DNA of 64,000 bases from Arctopsyche grandis. Taxonomy: Eukaryota; Arthropoda; Insecta; Trichoptera; Hydropsychidae. The notes under the pieces are model-generated. The model was not told where the DNA came from. It did no database searches and saw only the letters and a program-made list of their open reading frames with translations. A program made the translations under genes and the position numbers. Shown here one piece after another: positions 20,463 through 51,269 of the stretch (positions are counted from its first letter, which is position 1; every line of letters begins with the position of its first letter). The DNA lies in NCBI RefSeq assembly GCF_051622035.1, contig NC_135359.1:21920001-21984000 (forward strand), in the 5' to 3' direction.

Positions 20463-22545
20463 CTGAAATAATAACATTTTATAGAACGAAACATTTGACA
20501 GGGATTGAGATTATTTGTAAGTAAATATTACCTTTCCGTCGGTACCTTGGGCTTTACCCCAAGCAGCCATTACGTATGGATCGTTAACGGATACGCATAA
20601 AATGTCAGAAATGCCATCTTCTTTCAGTTTGTCTGCGGCAGTTATATATCCAGGCAAATGAGTTTTGGAGCATCCTGGAGTGAAAGCGCCGGGAACAGCA
20701 AACAAAACAATTTTTTTTCCATTGCAAAAATCGGCAATGTTGATTTTATTTGCAGGTGAATCTTCATACAAATCTACGCTAGGAATCTTATCGCCAACCT
20801 GAAATAACACAAAAAATGGTGTCCTTGTAAAATTTAATTTGAGGCAATAAAAAATGAAAACCATTCATTTTCGTACAAAAAACTAGGAATTGGATTGCAC
20901 GACTGGGTGAGTAGGTAGTTTGCCGACATTCTTTTATGTAAAAAAATACGTTAAATATTAATGAAGCGTGAAAAACGGTATAACCTTGCAACCTTCGTTT
21001 ATATGAAAGTCAATGAGATTGTGTCGATAAATGGAACAATAAAAACATATCTGACGAACAACATATATGTAATACATAAATATAAATGATATACATATGT
21101 ATAATATGCAAATAAAGAATATTGTACTATGTAGAATGGAAGCAAAGTAAAGATCTGAATTATTAGTTTCTATATAGTAAAGCATATTTAATTGGAACTA
21201 ATATTGGAATATAAAATTAATAAATTTTGAAAACTTGAAAGAATTATGGGAAAAAGTTTTGAATAATAAAACGTGTACATTTCAAATATGTATGTAAAAA
21301 TGTAGTTTTAACCGATGAAACCTACACATTGATAGCATTTCGATAAACACAACTCAATGAATCTTTTTGCTTTTGTGCTTCATTAAAGTAAATTTAATAA
21401 ATTAATAGTATTGTGGAACCATGTATTAATACTATGGTTCAGTTTGGGTCGCCATCCTGTGAATTGAGATCATTTCGACCATGTCGGTGGCTACCACTTT
21501 ACTTCCTTCCCGACTCATATTAAATAGTCGTGCATTAAAACACACCATCATTTCATTCCTTTCGCCTCGATAATATTATAGTGTTCATACTGTTATTTAC
21601 AATTATTTGGATTAAATGAAGGTAAGACGTTCCATATAACGAAAAATAATGATAATCGGGAACAGAAATGAAATTCATATAATAATGAAGTAGATAAAGG
21701 CTTTCATAACTTTTATGTTCAAAATCATCGCATAAGAAATTAGAAAAATCTTCTATTTTTGTTTGTTAAATTGATAAATTTTCTTATTATTTACATCATA
21801 CAAAAAAAGATTCATGATTTTGCGGTCGTTAAAATATTACTCAAATGGGTCGGTTCTATTACGTTCTAAATGATCTCCAAATGAATATTGATGGTTGCTG
21901 TATTTTGAAAAATATTTAATTGGAACAATAAAAAAATACAATTTTGCATAAACAGAAGTATACGTATGTATATAAACAAAATAACAGTTCCAAATGAAAT
22001 GTTAGTATTATGTTATTATGTATTTAAAGTATTGCACCATCACTGTTAGCGTTCGGAGTAAGCGCTTCATTGTAATAATGATCAAATAGTAAATGACTGT
22101 TATCGGCCACCTCATGACCTGCTCAACTGTCACTTAGCCCGCAACCCTTCGACCTTGAATAAACTGTCATATAACCTGGAAACGTCATTCGTTGACGTAG
22201 CGATACATTTTTCCCGCAAAATTTATACGAAGACTTTGCTCACGTATGTTGCACAAAAAATAATTACCGCCACAGCAGGCGGTCGCAGAAGCACGAATAC
22301 ATAAAAAAATGTGGGAAACGAATCGTGGGAATCGAGTCGAGAGTTGATGAGTTACATAATAAGCCGGTAGTCGGTAGCCGGTAGCCGGTGCCGGCGAAAT
22401 CGTGCGAATGTACGTATGCATGTTGGCAAACAGTTCAGTTGTGATGCAACATTACCTGGATGGGAGCCATGACTCTGGGAGTGAGATGAAGTCTTCTGGC
22501 GATGATGGCGTTGCCGCAGCGACTCAATAACTGGCGACTCCACAT
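20271..22545 (-). CDS. Prx5: Peroxiredoxin-5, complete (3 exons, 182 aa)
   Basis: An atypical 2-Cys peroxiredoxin that reduces hydrogen peroxide, alkyl hydroperoxides and peroxynitrite using thioredoxin. The exons are 22545-22456, 20798-20532 and 20462-20271; both introns are phase 0 and GT-AG. The first exon gives an Arg-rich, acid-free leader (MWSRQLLSRCGNAIIARR) typical of mitochondrial import, with a second in-frame Met at residue 26 that could start a cytosolic form. The peroxidatic Cys is about residue 73 in PGAFTPGCSKTHLPGY; the resolving Cys is about residue 174 in NTGLSCSLADKL. The C-terminus LKV is not a peroxisomal signal. It is divergent from ARV1, with about 2.5 kb of repeat-bearing DNA between. 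Confidence 0.93.
20532..20798 (-). CDS. Prx5: Prx5 exon 2 (residues 31-119)
   Basis: Acceptor TTATTTCAG lies before GTTGGCGATAAG; donor GGAAAG lies before GTAATA. It encodes VGDKIPSVDLYEDSPANK through the peroxidatic motif PGAFTPGCSKTHLPGY to YVMAAWGKAQGTDGK. Confidence 0.95.
20799..22455 (-). other. Prx5 intron 1
   Basis: 1.66 kb of AT-rich intron bounded by GTAATG and TTATTTCAG. No coding segment or bounded element was recognised inside. Confidence 0.7.
22456..22545 (-). CDS. Prx5: Prx5 exon 1 (presequence, residues 1-30)
   Basis: The ATG at 22545-22543 starts a 30-codon exon ending CCC ATC CAG before GTAATG. Joining to exon 2 yields MAPIQ-VGDKIPSVDLYE, the junction expected for peroxiredoxin-5. 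The start was chosen because this frame gives a basic amphipathic leader and keeps the phase. Confidence 0.85.
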
Positions 22546-22738
22546 CGAAACCGGTTCAACGCAGGCTCACTTCTTTTCCCTCACCACCTCTATATTCTCC
22601 GGCAACTCGACTCTATATTCTATCGTTTTCTCGCTCTCCTTCAAACTGTTGCATCTAACCTCTAATATTACGACCATAGTGAATTACAAAATTCATACAA
22701 TTTTTCTTCAAAAATCATTTTGAATACATGGTGTAGCG

Positions 22739-23132
22739 GTCTCCGTGACGAGACAGAATGTTAAATTACAGAAAACGCAAATATCGGAAGGCAAAGATCG
22801 AAAATCGAAATATCTTAAGTCGAAAGATCAAAAAAAAAAAAAATGGTGCATGGTAAACGGTACATACTCACTTAATTTTCGCGAGCAGGATACAACAGGA
22901 ACAAGAGGAACAGGCTTTTCCTCCCGTATTAATGTGCGCGCGCAGAATACGGGAGGAAAAGCATGTTCCTCTTGTTCCTGTTGTATTCTGCTCGCGAAAA
23001 TTAAGTGAGTATGTACCGTTTACCATGCACCATTTTTTTTGATCTTTTGACTTATGATCTTTCGATTTTCGATCTTTGCCTTCTGATATTTGTGTTTTCT
23101 GTAATTTAACATTCCGTCTCGTCACGTAGACC
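22739..23132. mobile_element. Near-perfect palindromic element, about 395 bp
   Basis: The left arm (about 22739-22930) and right arm (about 22947-23132) are inverted copies differing at scattered bases and small indels, around the centre AATGTGCGCGCGCAG. The ends are GGTCTCCGTGACGAGAC and, inverted, GGTCTACGTGACGAGAC. TGGTGTAG on the left and CGGTGTAG on the right are a possible 8-bp duplication with one mismatch. Both strands carry nearly the same open frame of about 85 codons as a side effect of the symmetry. A non-autonomous fold-back DNA element is the likely class. Confidence 0.75.
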
Positions 23133-23189
23133 CACGGTGTAGTTAATTATGTCATGAATAAGGGACGGCGGTCGGTTTCTATTTGGACA

Positions 23190-23290
23190 AAAAAATGGGT
23201 TCACTATTGTCAATTTCTATTTTCAACCTTTTTTTGCTCTCTAGCTTTGTAGGACAACAGTAATTGACAATAGTCAACCCTATTTCTTGG
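23190..23290. repeat. Dispersed repeat with internal inverted motif
   Basis: GGGTTCACTATTGTCAATT and AATTGACAATAGTCAACCC face each other about 50 bases apart. A related half (TGGTTCACTATTGTCAACC, CTCTCTAACTTTGTA) occurs near 55248-55292, so this is a repeat family of unknown type. Confidence 0.45.
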
Positions 23291-23406
23291 GAAATGGAAA
23301 CGCCACCGTCGTCCTCTAGTCATGACCTTCCTCCCCTCCCCTCCCATTAAATTAAGATTAGGGCTTCCTCTTAAGAATAAATATTTTGCGACCTCCAAAA
23401 TTCTCA

Positions 23407-24110
23407 TGTTTATTTTTATTATTCATATCATCCTACCATATATATTTTTTAATTTAATATGGAGCCTATTGGATTTTGATAAGTCTGTCAGTGTTGAATT
23501 TTTAATACAAATTGTTCGAGCTGAACCCTCATGGCCGTTGGTTGTGCTCTTACGGCCTGCGCCTCATGGGCTTCTCCCTCAGCGCGGGCAATTTTGACCG
23601 TTGCTATTTAGTATCCACTTGAGTAGGTCTATTCATTCGGTAATCCCGGCGAGGACCGCCAGATGTAGCAGCCTCGTAACAGCCAGCCGAAGAGATCCGG
23701 ACTCGGACTGATCACGGCGAGCTCTCATCACTGGCATTGTAAAGCCATCCGAGGAGTTTGGCTTTACAATGCTCCCGTAGTCGACCCGTACTGACTACGG
23801 CCAGCTCGTAATGGCCAGCCGCTCCGTGGTAGGCTTGGCTCCGTGTTCGACCCGAACTGAACACGGCGAGCTCTCACAGACGCGATCGAGCCGCCTTCCG
23901 AGACTCATCCACTGGCGTGCTCATCCACAGCCTCCGCAAAAAGGGGGCAGAGGCGCCGAGCGTACTCCCCAGCTCGGCATCATTTATACATCATCAATAA
24001 ACAAGGTCATAACCGAAAGCCGTGACTTTCTAATTACCCCACCCCGCACCGTTCCAGAACGAGCTGGTCGACGAGAGACGACGACGACCACATACATAGT
24101 CGCTGTTACA
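23407..24110 (+). mobile_element. Candidate second solo LTR, about 704 bp
   Basis: Starts TGTTTATTTTT, ends GTCGCTGTTACA, and has TTCTCA on both sides (23401-23406 and 24111-24116). An AATAAA signal (about 23993) lies some 115 bases before the end, as in an LTR. The GC-rich part contains three related units (CGGACTGATCACGGCGAGCT, CCGTACTGACTACGGCCAGC, CCGAACTGAACACGGCGAGC). The 6-bp duplication is longer than usual and the left end is AT-rich, so a true LTR may begin further right, for example at TGTAGCAGCC (about 23663). Confidence 0.4.
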
Positions 24111-24116
24111 TTCTCA

Positions 24117-25058
24117 CCCCCCCCCCTCCCCCTGCAGTTATACGAAACACAAATATTCAAGTAAATCCAGTTTTTTGGAAAATTCAAAACCGAAAACCGA
24201 TTTTTTTCAAAAGCCGGGTTTTTGTATAAATCGTTAATTTTTTTGTATATAAAATAATTTCGATTACGTCGCACATATGCATGGTGCACCACTGTCAACA
24301 GATCCACCTTTTTAAATCTAGAATGGGGAAGGTGGGGCAGTAAATTTTATTTTAACGGATCAGGTAAACAGATTATTTCACAAATTGCGATCGCACGCAC
24401 GACAATCGTTGCTATTAAAATCGCGAGTATCGAATAATCTGCAACTCGAGTTTTAGTTAGTGTGATAGTTTGTGTGGGTGATTGAGATTTTAGTTACGTT
24501 TGCGAGATCGCTTTTTGCGGAATAGTCACTGAATCGTTTTTCAGGAGGTTGGTGACAATTGACTATTTTGAAGAACCTTCTGATCAACAAATTAAAATTT
24601 GTTACAATGTTAATCAATTTGATTAAGTTTCATAGTATTTCGAATGGCATCCATGTTCCTGGCCTAGTCAAATTTCCATTTTTACAAAAAATTCTAAGCT
24701 AAGGTTTTTGTTAAGTCCTACGCTTAAATACGACAAACTTGGTAATTTTTAATTCATATTTTAATTATAATGTTTAATATACACATTTTTAAGATAAATT
24801 TATGAGAAAATAACATTACCCTTATGCAAGTTGCCAAATAAAATTTTTGCCAATAAAACAAAGGAAGCTATGACGATAAATTACCTATATATGTAATTCA
24901 ATGCTAATTTTGTAAGTACGATTTACTCAAAATTCGATGTAAAATCTATTTCTTTTAGTGTACAACATTTTTCTACCATAAGGTTGGTAGAACTGCTCTG
25001 TTGTTGTCAAACGTCAAACGTAGTGTCACATCTAATTGCCGGCTGTAATTGTATTGTG
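24117..25058. other. ARV1 upstream region
   Basis: A C-run at 24116-24131 is followed by AT-rich DNA. No gene was recognised. The ARV1 promoter should lie in its right end; no core motif was identified. Confidence 0.35.
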
Positions 25059-25163
25059 ATGTCTACAGACGAAGCTATAAATGGATGTTGTGTCTGTTGT
25101 GGCTGTTTCGCCGGCCCTTTGTATCGTCGTTATGGAAAACACGCCCTTAGACTAACACAATGT
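25059..25163 (+). CDS. ARV1: ARV1 exon 1 (residues 1-35)
   Basis: MSTDEAINGCCVCCGCFAG then LYRRYGKHALRLTQC. It ends at TGT before GTAAAA, phase 0. It carries the first half of the zinc-binding motif. Confidence 0.88.
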
Positions 25164-26343
25164 GTAAAATGATTTATAGATGTTCAAAATAACCTAAAAA
25201 AAAGATTTGATCAGTCTTATATTTGTCTTTTAAATGTCGAGCAATACAAAACTATCATTTTATTTTATAGACTTTTTGTGGGAGCGTCGCTGATAAGTAT
25301 ATTGAATATGACCCTTTCATAATTATAATAGACTTGGTGCTGCTGTCCACAGATGCCTATAGGCACGTTCTGTACAATACTGAGTTTAAGGTGAAATTTT
25401 GTAAATACTCCAATTCAAATATTGAAATAATTTTAAAAGTGACAGTTGTAAATGTTATAATTTTTAGGCATTTTGGAGAATGTTTTTAATGCTGGTGGCA
25501 ATGGAAACATACGTGGATTGGTCCAATGGATATTTATCTAAACATCAAGATGTGACAGATTCAAAGAATATTTCAGAGTATATATGGTTTTTTTTGTTTG
25601 AATTGTTTCGTATCAAAAAAACACGTTTGATTTAATACATTTATTTTGTTTTAGTGAAGTGAAAATATCTAAAGACAAATTTCCTGATAATATGGATGAA
25701 GAAATATTATATGAATTTGGAGGAATTTTTATATGCAGTTTGCTTGGTTTGTTATTCCTCCACCACAAATTGTACATTTAATTACATATATGCATAGATC
25801 AATTTTAATATTTAAATTCTTTTGCAGCAACATTGGCATTTATCGGTATCATTTTCATATTTTCGCTATATTTTGGATTACCATCACTAGTTAAAGGGAA
25901 AGGTAAATAAATTACTAAATGTACTATTTTTTAATAAAGTTCAGATTGAATTTAATGTAAACGTAACGTTTCATTGCAGTTGATTATTTATTAATTTGGA
26001 AAGCAATTACTTTGGCAAGTATTGGAAAGTTTTTGATGTTGCCCGTATTAATTTGGGGCAGTGATTATGACCGATCGATGCATTCCATATTAGTGTTTGT
26101 CTATGTTTCTTTATCTTTAATACATATACAATCAGGTATATACATATTTCTTTCAACATAATTTTATTATATATATGTATATTAATTTTATTATATATTT
26201 TAATTCTAACAATAATTTATTTTTCAGTGATTTTTCAATGCAGTATATCAAAATCCATTCTTATATTATCAATGTCTTATATTATGAGATTGACTGTATC
26301 ATCTAATTTACGTTCATTAGGAAAATTTTTGTACAATATTTAA
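25059..26343 (+). CDS. ARV1: ARV1 homologue, complete (7 exons, 257 aa)
   Basis: ARV1 is an ER membrane protein needed for sterol and sphingolipid homeostasis, and in yeast and vertebrates for GPI-anchor assembly. The exons are 25059-25163, 25271-25390, 25468-25577, 25655-25746, 25828-25902, 25980-26135 and 26228-26343; all introns are short (65-107 bases), GT-AG, and join in phase. The N-terminal zinc motif is C11-x2-C14 with C35-x2-C38 split exactly by intron 1, then VADKYIEYDPFIIIIDLVLL, a signature of the ARV1 homology domain, and AYRHVLYN. Several hydrophobic helices follow (about 51-62, 150-180 and 195-245). The start at 25059 fits the family; an upstream in-frame ATG at 24984 would add 25 Cys-rich residues of doubtful value. 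It converges on the POU gene. Confidence 0.9.
25271..25390 (+). CDS. ARV1: ARV1 exon 2 (residues 36-75)
   Basis: After TTTTATAG it reads TFCGSVADKYIEYDPFIIII, then DLVLLSTDAYRHVLYNTEFK, ending AAG before GTGAAA. Most diagnostic exon of the family. Confidence 0.93.
25468..25577 (+). CDS. ARV1: ARV1 exon 3
   Basis: Acceptor AATTTTTAG; encodes AFWRMFLMLVAMETYVDWSN and GYLSKHQDVTDSKNIS, ending in phase 2 (GA before GTATAT). Confidence 0.88.
25655..25746 (+). CDS. ARV1: ARV1 exon 4
   Basis: Acceptor TTTTGTTTTAG; completes the split Asp codon and encodes EVKISKDKFPDNMDEEILYE then FGGIFICSLL, ending in phase 1 before GTTTGT. Confidence 0.88.
25828..25902 (+). CDS. ARV1: ARV1 exon 5
   Basis: Acceptor TTCTTTTGCAG; encodes the transmembrane stretch ATLAFIGIIFIFSLYFGLPS and LVKGK, phase 1 end before GTAAAT. 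Confidence 0.88.
25980..26135 (+). CDS. ARV1: ARV1 exon 6
   Basis: Acceptor TTTCATTGCAG; encodes VDYLLIWKAITLASIGKFLM, LPVLIWGSDYDRSMHSILVF and VYVSLSLIHIQS, ending in phase 1 before GTATAT. Confidence 0.88.
26228..26343 (+). CDS. ARV1: ARV1 exon 7 and stop
   Basis: Acceptor TTTATTTTTCAG; encodes VIFQCSISKSILILSMSYIM and RLTVSSNLRSLGKFLYNI, with a TAA at 26341-26343. AATAAA signals follow at 26345-26350 and 26706-26711; the second is better spaced for polyadenylation. Confidence 0.9.
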
Positions 26344-29300
26344 AAATAAATACATATCTTATCTATATTTGTATTGCAATTTTGATAGATATAACTGACA
26401 AGTTACATAAGTTCGCTAGTCTTACAGTTTATAGAAAAATATATTAATGATACATATTAATTTTTTTATTACGTATTAAGTAGAGAAATAATATATGCAT
26501 GTACATACATATGCATGCGTGAATGTAGAATCTTTTCGAATTTTATATTTGAAGATAGGTTTTTTATTATAAGGTGATGCTCTTTATACTTACTGGGTCT
26601 AATTTATGATCCAATGCACTTGAAATATGTAGCTTCTTTTTCATAATGAACTTTTCAGATTATTTGTTCATATGTACGTACAATTATAATATCTGATGGC
26701 AATATAATAAAAACAAAGTATATATTTAATATTTTATTTGTTTTGATTTTTCAACAAACATTGTTTCTCTATATTTCGTATAATCTACACACATACATTT
26801 ATTAAGATGTTTTAGTTATTACTTGTTTACAATATTGTTAAGTCTTTAATTTATATTGTGGATAGTTTCACTGATGTGTTGACATTCGGCAGATTCAGGT
26901 AAGAAATTTTTTATATTATGAAAATATGAGCAACAAAAATAATTATATTAGGTATAATTTCTATCTTTTAAAAACTTTCTTTATATTTGGTGCACACATA
27001 CATGTTAAAATTAAAAGTCATTTAGCAGAAGGATGAAATATTTTATAGATTTTGTCGATTTATAAGAATCAAATACAAGCAAATATGTACTAAGTTCCTT
27101 GTTTAAATTAAATTTTAAGCAGATTTTCGTCAGTATTTTTGCCAATAGAAGAGTTAATTTTAATCCAATCGTATTTTTGATGGGACAAATTACGGCGTTG
27201 GTCATGCATGTATCCAATATTAATAGAGTTAGGTATGTGTGTTATTCGTGAAATTGTAATAAAACAACTCATTTGAAATTATTTCAAATTGACTGTACTA
27301 ATATTTATTGATATGATATTTATTACTGTTGAATACTAATTTTTACAAAATAATCATTTATGGACACAATCACATTTAAATGCACATGATTTTGATTCTT
27401 GAGTTATATCAATCTATTTCCTCAGACTGCTTAGTAATAAAAACATTTAATATACAACGGCATTATTAATTTTAATAGAAACCCTGAAATATGTATTTAC
27501 ATGTTTAAATTTTTTTTTAAATATAATTTTTAGTCGTATTAAATTGTTTTAAAATTATTACTATTATTTGATAGAATACAATAGTGAATTCATTTTTATT
27601 ACAATTTGACGTAAATTTTTATATATTATCAGGGTTTCAACTTTTATTAACCGTTTGAAGATGTAATCGACAGTAATTATCCAAACATACAGAGCCGTAG
27701 TGTTTTTGTAATTATAATTTGCCATTAAATAGACTTTTTTCCAATGATAACGGCATTCAACACTATAACTCTTTCTTTTTATATCCAATGTATGTAAATT
27801 AGTAGCTTGATTAAAACCATACTATAAACTATTCCGAGTTAAGAAGTTTTAGGTGACGGTTTACCTGCCGTCATGGGCAAGACCCCAGCCATGGTCCATA
27901 GTATGATTTTAATTCGACTACTGAGATGAATAATAGTAATATTTATCTATTTGTTATGTCATTTTATTGTAGATTTTTTTTGTATCAGTTTGAAATTAAT
28001 AGTTGAATAAAAAAGTGTAGTTTGATGTAAATTGAACGATTGACATCGAAAACAAATATCAATTTAATTTTCACTAATGTGTTTCACTTATAAAACTAAA
28101 TAATTTGCAGTCGAAACGCTCTTTCACCAGTTCGATTTTTGCTGTATAATCGATAGATATGTATCATGTGAAATTGTTTTGCTTTATTCGTTAAATATTT
28201 ACACACAAACGGGAAATTTACAAAGAATAATGTCTTATATGTTTATATTCTTCGGCTAATATATATATATATAAGTTCACAATTATAACATCTCTAAAAA
28301 AACAAATAAAAAACAATAAACAGACAATTATTATAAAGGATTTACATAATTATAAACTCGCTTAATAACTATGTTAGCTAAACAGATAGTTTTACAGTTT
28401 TTTTTATAAATGATTAATAAACTTGAAATAGGAACTCATCATCACGTTGGTCCTCATTAATGTATACATTTACTGGTTTTTAAACATAACAGTTTTTCAC
28501 CAATCATTAGAAATTATTGCTGAGAGATGAGTTCTGGCCGAGCACTGTTTAATTAATAATCAAAATTCAATTCAAATAAAAGTGGCATCACTCTCGAAAT
28601 ATAAATTTTTGTTTTAAGACCCTGCATTGATAATGAGTAAATGCCACTTTTTTCTTCACTACAAAGTGGTATTTTAAAAAGGAGCATTTATATTGTAAAG
28701 CCTAATTGATTTCATACCATCTCAGGGAAATAATAAAATGAAAATAATCATCATATATAAATTATAGGAAACGATAACATTCTACTTATAAAATGTACTT
28801 TGTGCTAATATATATATATATTTTTTAAATTAATATCATAAAAAATAATTTAATTCCATAAAAATGGTAGTAAACCACAAGAGGCTTTACACAAAAAATT
28901 TATTCCATTATGTTGCCAATTATTATCGCATCATAACAAATAAATAAATGAAAATAAATAAGTAAGTGTCGTGATAATTTTTTTAAGTTTAATTATATTT
29001 TACACCATAAATGGCCGAGTCAAGTTTTAAAAAGTCGACTTGACCATTTATGTCACGAAAGATTATAGGATATGTAGTACATAGATACAGTCAAAGGTTA
29101 AAAGAAATGGAAATATAAAAAAAAAAACTTTACACATTAATATAGGAACTATAGTCCGTGGAAGACTGGGTTAGTATAAGTGTTGAAGATGATTTTGGAT
29201 AAATTGTTCGATTCAATTCAAATTATGAACACGATGACAGAGATCCAGTCGTTGCTATAATTTTCTTTGGACAGATGAAATACTGGAATACTTACAAGTT

Positions 29301-29699
29301 ACACTATGGTTTTTGTTTTTATTATTTTTACCTTTTTTAGATGAGATTTTAATGCGACGGAGACTTACAATCATTCACATTTAAATATATGCATGTAATT
29401 TTAATTATTGTTTCATTGATACATTTCGGTCTTTGATCATAACTAGTGCCCTAATATTATAGTAAATATTTATATATATATATGTTTATATATATATATT
29501 AAAAATTGTACGTTCCGCACTTTTTTTTATTTAGTTGCATTTTGAACACTCGATTGTTTCTCAAAATACCTATACACACTGTCGATTGCACGATGGGTTG
29601 GGGGGACTTAATATTAACATTTGGGGATGCTATATACGTTCACTAGTCGATGAATCGATTGTCAGAGGCTAGTAGAGTAGATAAGTCCCAGTCGTGCCG
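26344..29699. other. AT-rich spacer between convergent ARV1 and POU genes
   Basis: Holds the 3' UTRs of ARV1 (plus) and of the POU gene (minus). TTTATT at 29318-29323 is a candidate minus-strand AATAAA signal. A hairpin lies at 29009-29054 and a short GC-richer stem-bearing segment at about 27845-27900 (GGTTTACCTGCCGTCATGGG). No further coding sequence was recognised. Confidence 0.5.
29009..29054 (-). other. Hairpin in the presumed 3' UTR of the POU gene
   Basis: CATAAATGG and GTCAAG on one side pair with CTTGAC and CCATTTATG on the other, with a small CC-A bulge and a loop of about 14 bases. It may be a structured 3' UTR element or a small inverted repeat; whether the UTR reaches this far is not known. 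Confidence 0.4.
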
Positions 29700-48732
<19,033 letters not shown>

Positions 48733-51269
48733 CTTGTGAGCGACAAGCACTCAAAGTGTTAAACCAAGAAATTAATGTTATCGAACGTCGCGTAAAAACT
48801 TTGAATACGGCGGGAGCCCTCGATCACACATATGTTATTCGCTTGACACCCCGTTCGGGAATAAAAGGGTGGACGTGTGTTTGGCGTTCTGATGCTCTGC
48901 ACCCCTCTCACCCCTTCATACCAGCATCTCTCTCACACCATACACACCCCGACGAAAAAAGGGAGAGAGACACAGAATCGGAGGCGCGAAATCAAACTTT
49001 TACCCTCGAATCGAAACCGGATATTATTTGCGATTTTTTTCATTTTAATATAAATAATTCATAGAACGAATGACGCTGCATTAGTATGTTAAATTATTCT
49101 AAATATTGTGCAACGGAAGTCGTTGCAAAATATTATGAGCGATTGATTGCTACTTTGATAATTGCTTCGTCTAAAAATCTATTGAAATCAACGCAAGTTG
49201 ATTTCAAGTTAGCGCTATAAATATTAGAGCGTTTTGTACGTACCAATTAATGTAAATTATTCAAATACGCCATTAATTAGATGTAAAGCGCATTAAAAGA
49301 TATATCTTTGTATCTGTTAAAATTATTACACATATGTTAATATAGCGGATTGTGTTGTTGTTTTTTTTCTTCAAATTCTACTTTCATTGTTTCAATATAA
49401 TTTTCGAATTATAAATAGGTGCAAAACTATTTTTTACGACTTAGTATGTAAATTTGAAATTTGTTGAATTTAATATCAAATCTTATTAATATGACAGACG
49501 GTCGACTAAATGTTAAAGAGTGTGATGCACATTTAGACGAGACGCGAATTAAATATTTATGAGCTCTAAAAGAAAAAAAAAACGCAACCGAAATTTCAAC
49601 CGTCGCAAAACGATGGCGAATCGTTCGAAAACAATTTTTAAAGCGATATTTTTACGTAAGCAACCCCTTGCTGAAAATCGAGAATCGAAAAAAGGTTTCC
49701 AACGCGGCAGGTAGGGTCGTCTTGATTTCGCAATAAAAACTACCCCTACCGCCAGGCGCAGTACGAATTTCTGGAATATGTGTGTATGCGTACGATTTTT
49801 TTGTGAAATTCTTTGTTATTTTTGAGAAATAATAAAAGGCGAGGGGTGGCGGAGGGGGTTGGGTCCTAACAGCACGCCACCAACTGCCGGGGTCCTTTTT
49901 TTTGTGAATTTTATGCGTTTTTTAGGCGTCGGCCATTATTTTCCACGTACCTGGGCGCATTTTTTTCGCATTAACTAGATCAACCGAAAAACACATTTAA
50001 AAGCTGCTTAATTTTATTCGTTTTTTTCGTATCACACACACATACATACGGCCACCTTATGCGATGTTGCGTTATTATTTTTACCTCAACCCCTATTTTA
50101 CCTGCCGTTTTTTTCCGTGCTATTTCGACGTATTCTAGAATTTTTGTGCATTTTTACGTATCCAAGATCGGATAAGAGACCCGTCGCCGGTGTGAAGCTG
50201 CACATTGAGATGACAGCACAGGATAAAGCTTTCGAAAGACATAATTATAAATAAATTTATTCCGTCAACCCTAGTCCTAGGAAGGAGCATGCGTTTGGAA
50301 AGAGACAAAAAAAGTACGAATTTCTACATAGTATATAAAATTAAATTAAATGAACGTATCGGAATTGTACGATGCGGGCGACATACTATAGACTTTAATT
50401 GTTAATTGTGGGAATTTATATATAGGGTTGCATTTAAAATCAATCGTTAAACTATATGTACACATATTGAATGAAATTCGTGGTATACTGTTGTATTACA
50501 TATATGTATGCCTGTAAATAATGTGAGTTTTGGCGCGTTATCTAAGCAAATCAACCTTGTAATTGGCTGCTAGAAATAGTTTATTTCACCCTTATAAGAG
50601 TTCCGAGAGCACAAAAGTATTTATCCGTATTTCGGCTTTCTGCCCGCAAAAACTAATTAAGAGATCATTCGGTGCGGAAAATTTACTGCAACTCGACCGA
50701 AAATAATGGCGGCTGAAAAATCATTGCCGTGTTTATTTCGGTAAATGCGCCGCTTAATTATCGATTTACTTTTCAAGAAATAAAATGGCACACTTCAGTA
50801 CGTCATTGAATTTTTTTCTGAGAATTTACGGTGATCTTGTGATTTTGATTATGGGATTTTTTGGAATGAGTGTTTGTATTGTGACGTTTGCGTATTATTT
50901 ATAAGGGCTTATCGGCAATTAAACGTTCGCCCATACGTCTGCGGTGGCTTTCGATTAAGGTATTTGTCATATTATTGCCGGCCGTTGACGTTTTTAGTGG
51001 TGCGAGGCCTAGGCACGGTCCTGTACACCAGCGCCGGACATCTGTACACAATATATTATTATTGCACTGAAAGGGAAACAATTAACAAAAGGAAAGGGAT
51101 CCTAACACACGATCTTATATGTGTGTACATACGTACACACACACAAAAAACATATATTTACTCAAAATAATTTTGGAAGGCGATATTTGACGTATATTCG
51201 ACTACTAAATATGTAGCTCAAAACGGGAAACAAAAGGTGATAATATGAAGATTGCGAATAATTTTTTCA

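Noticed and set aside
22745-23125. Paired 87- and 85-codon frames with Cys-rich ends
   Set aside because: They are mirror images caused by the palindrome and match no known protein family; the same words at 4758-5025 are broken.
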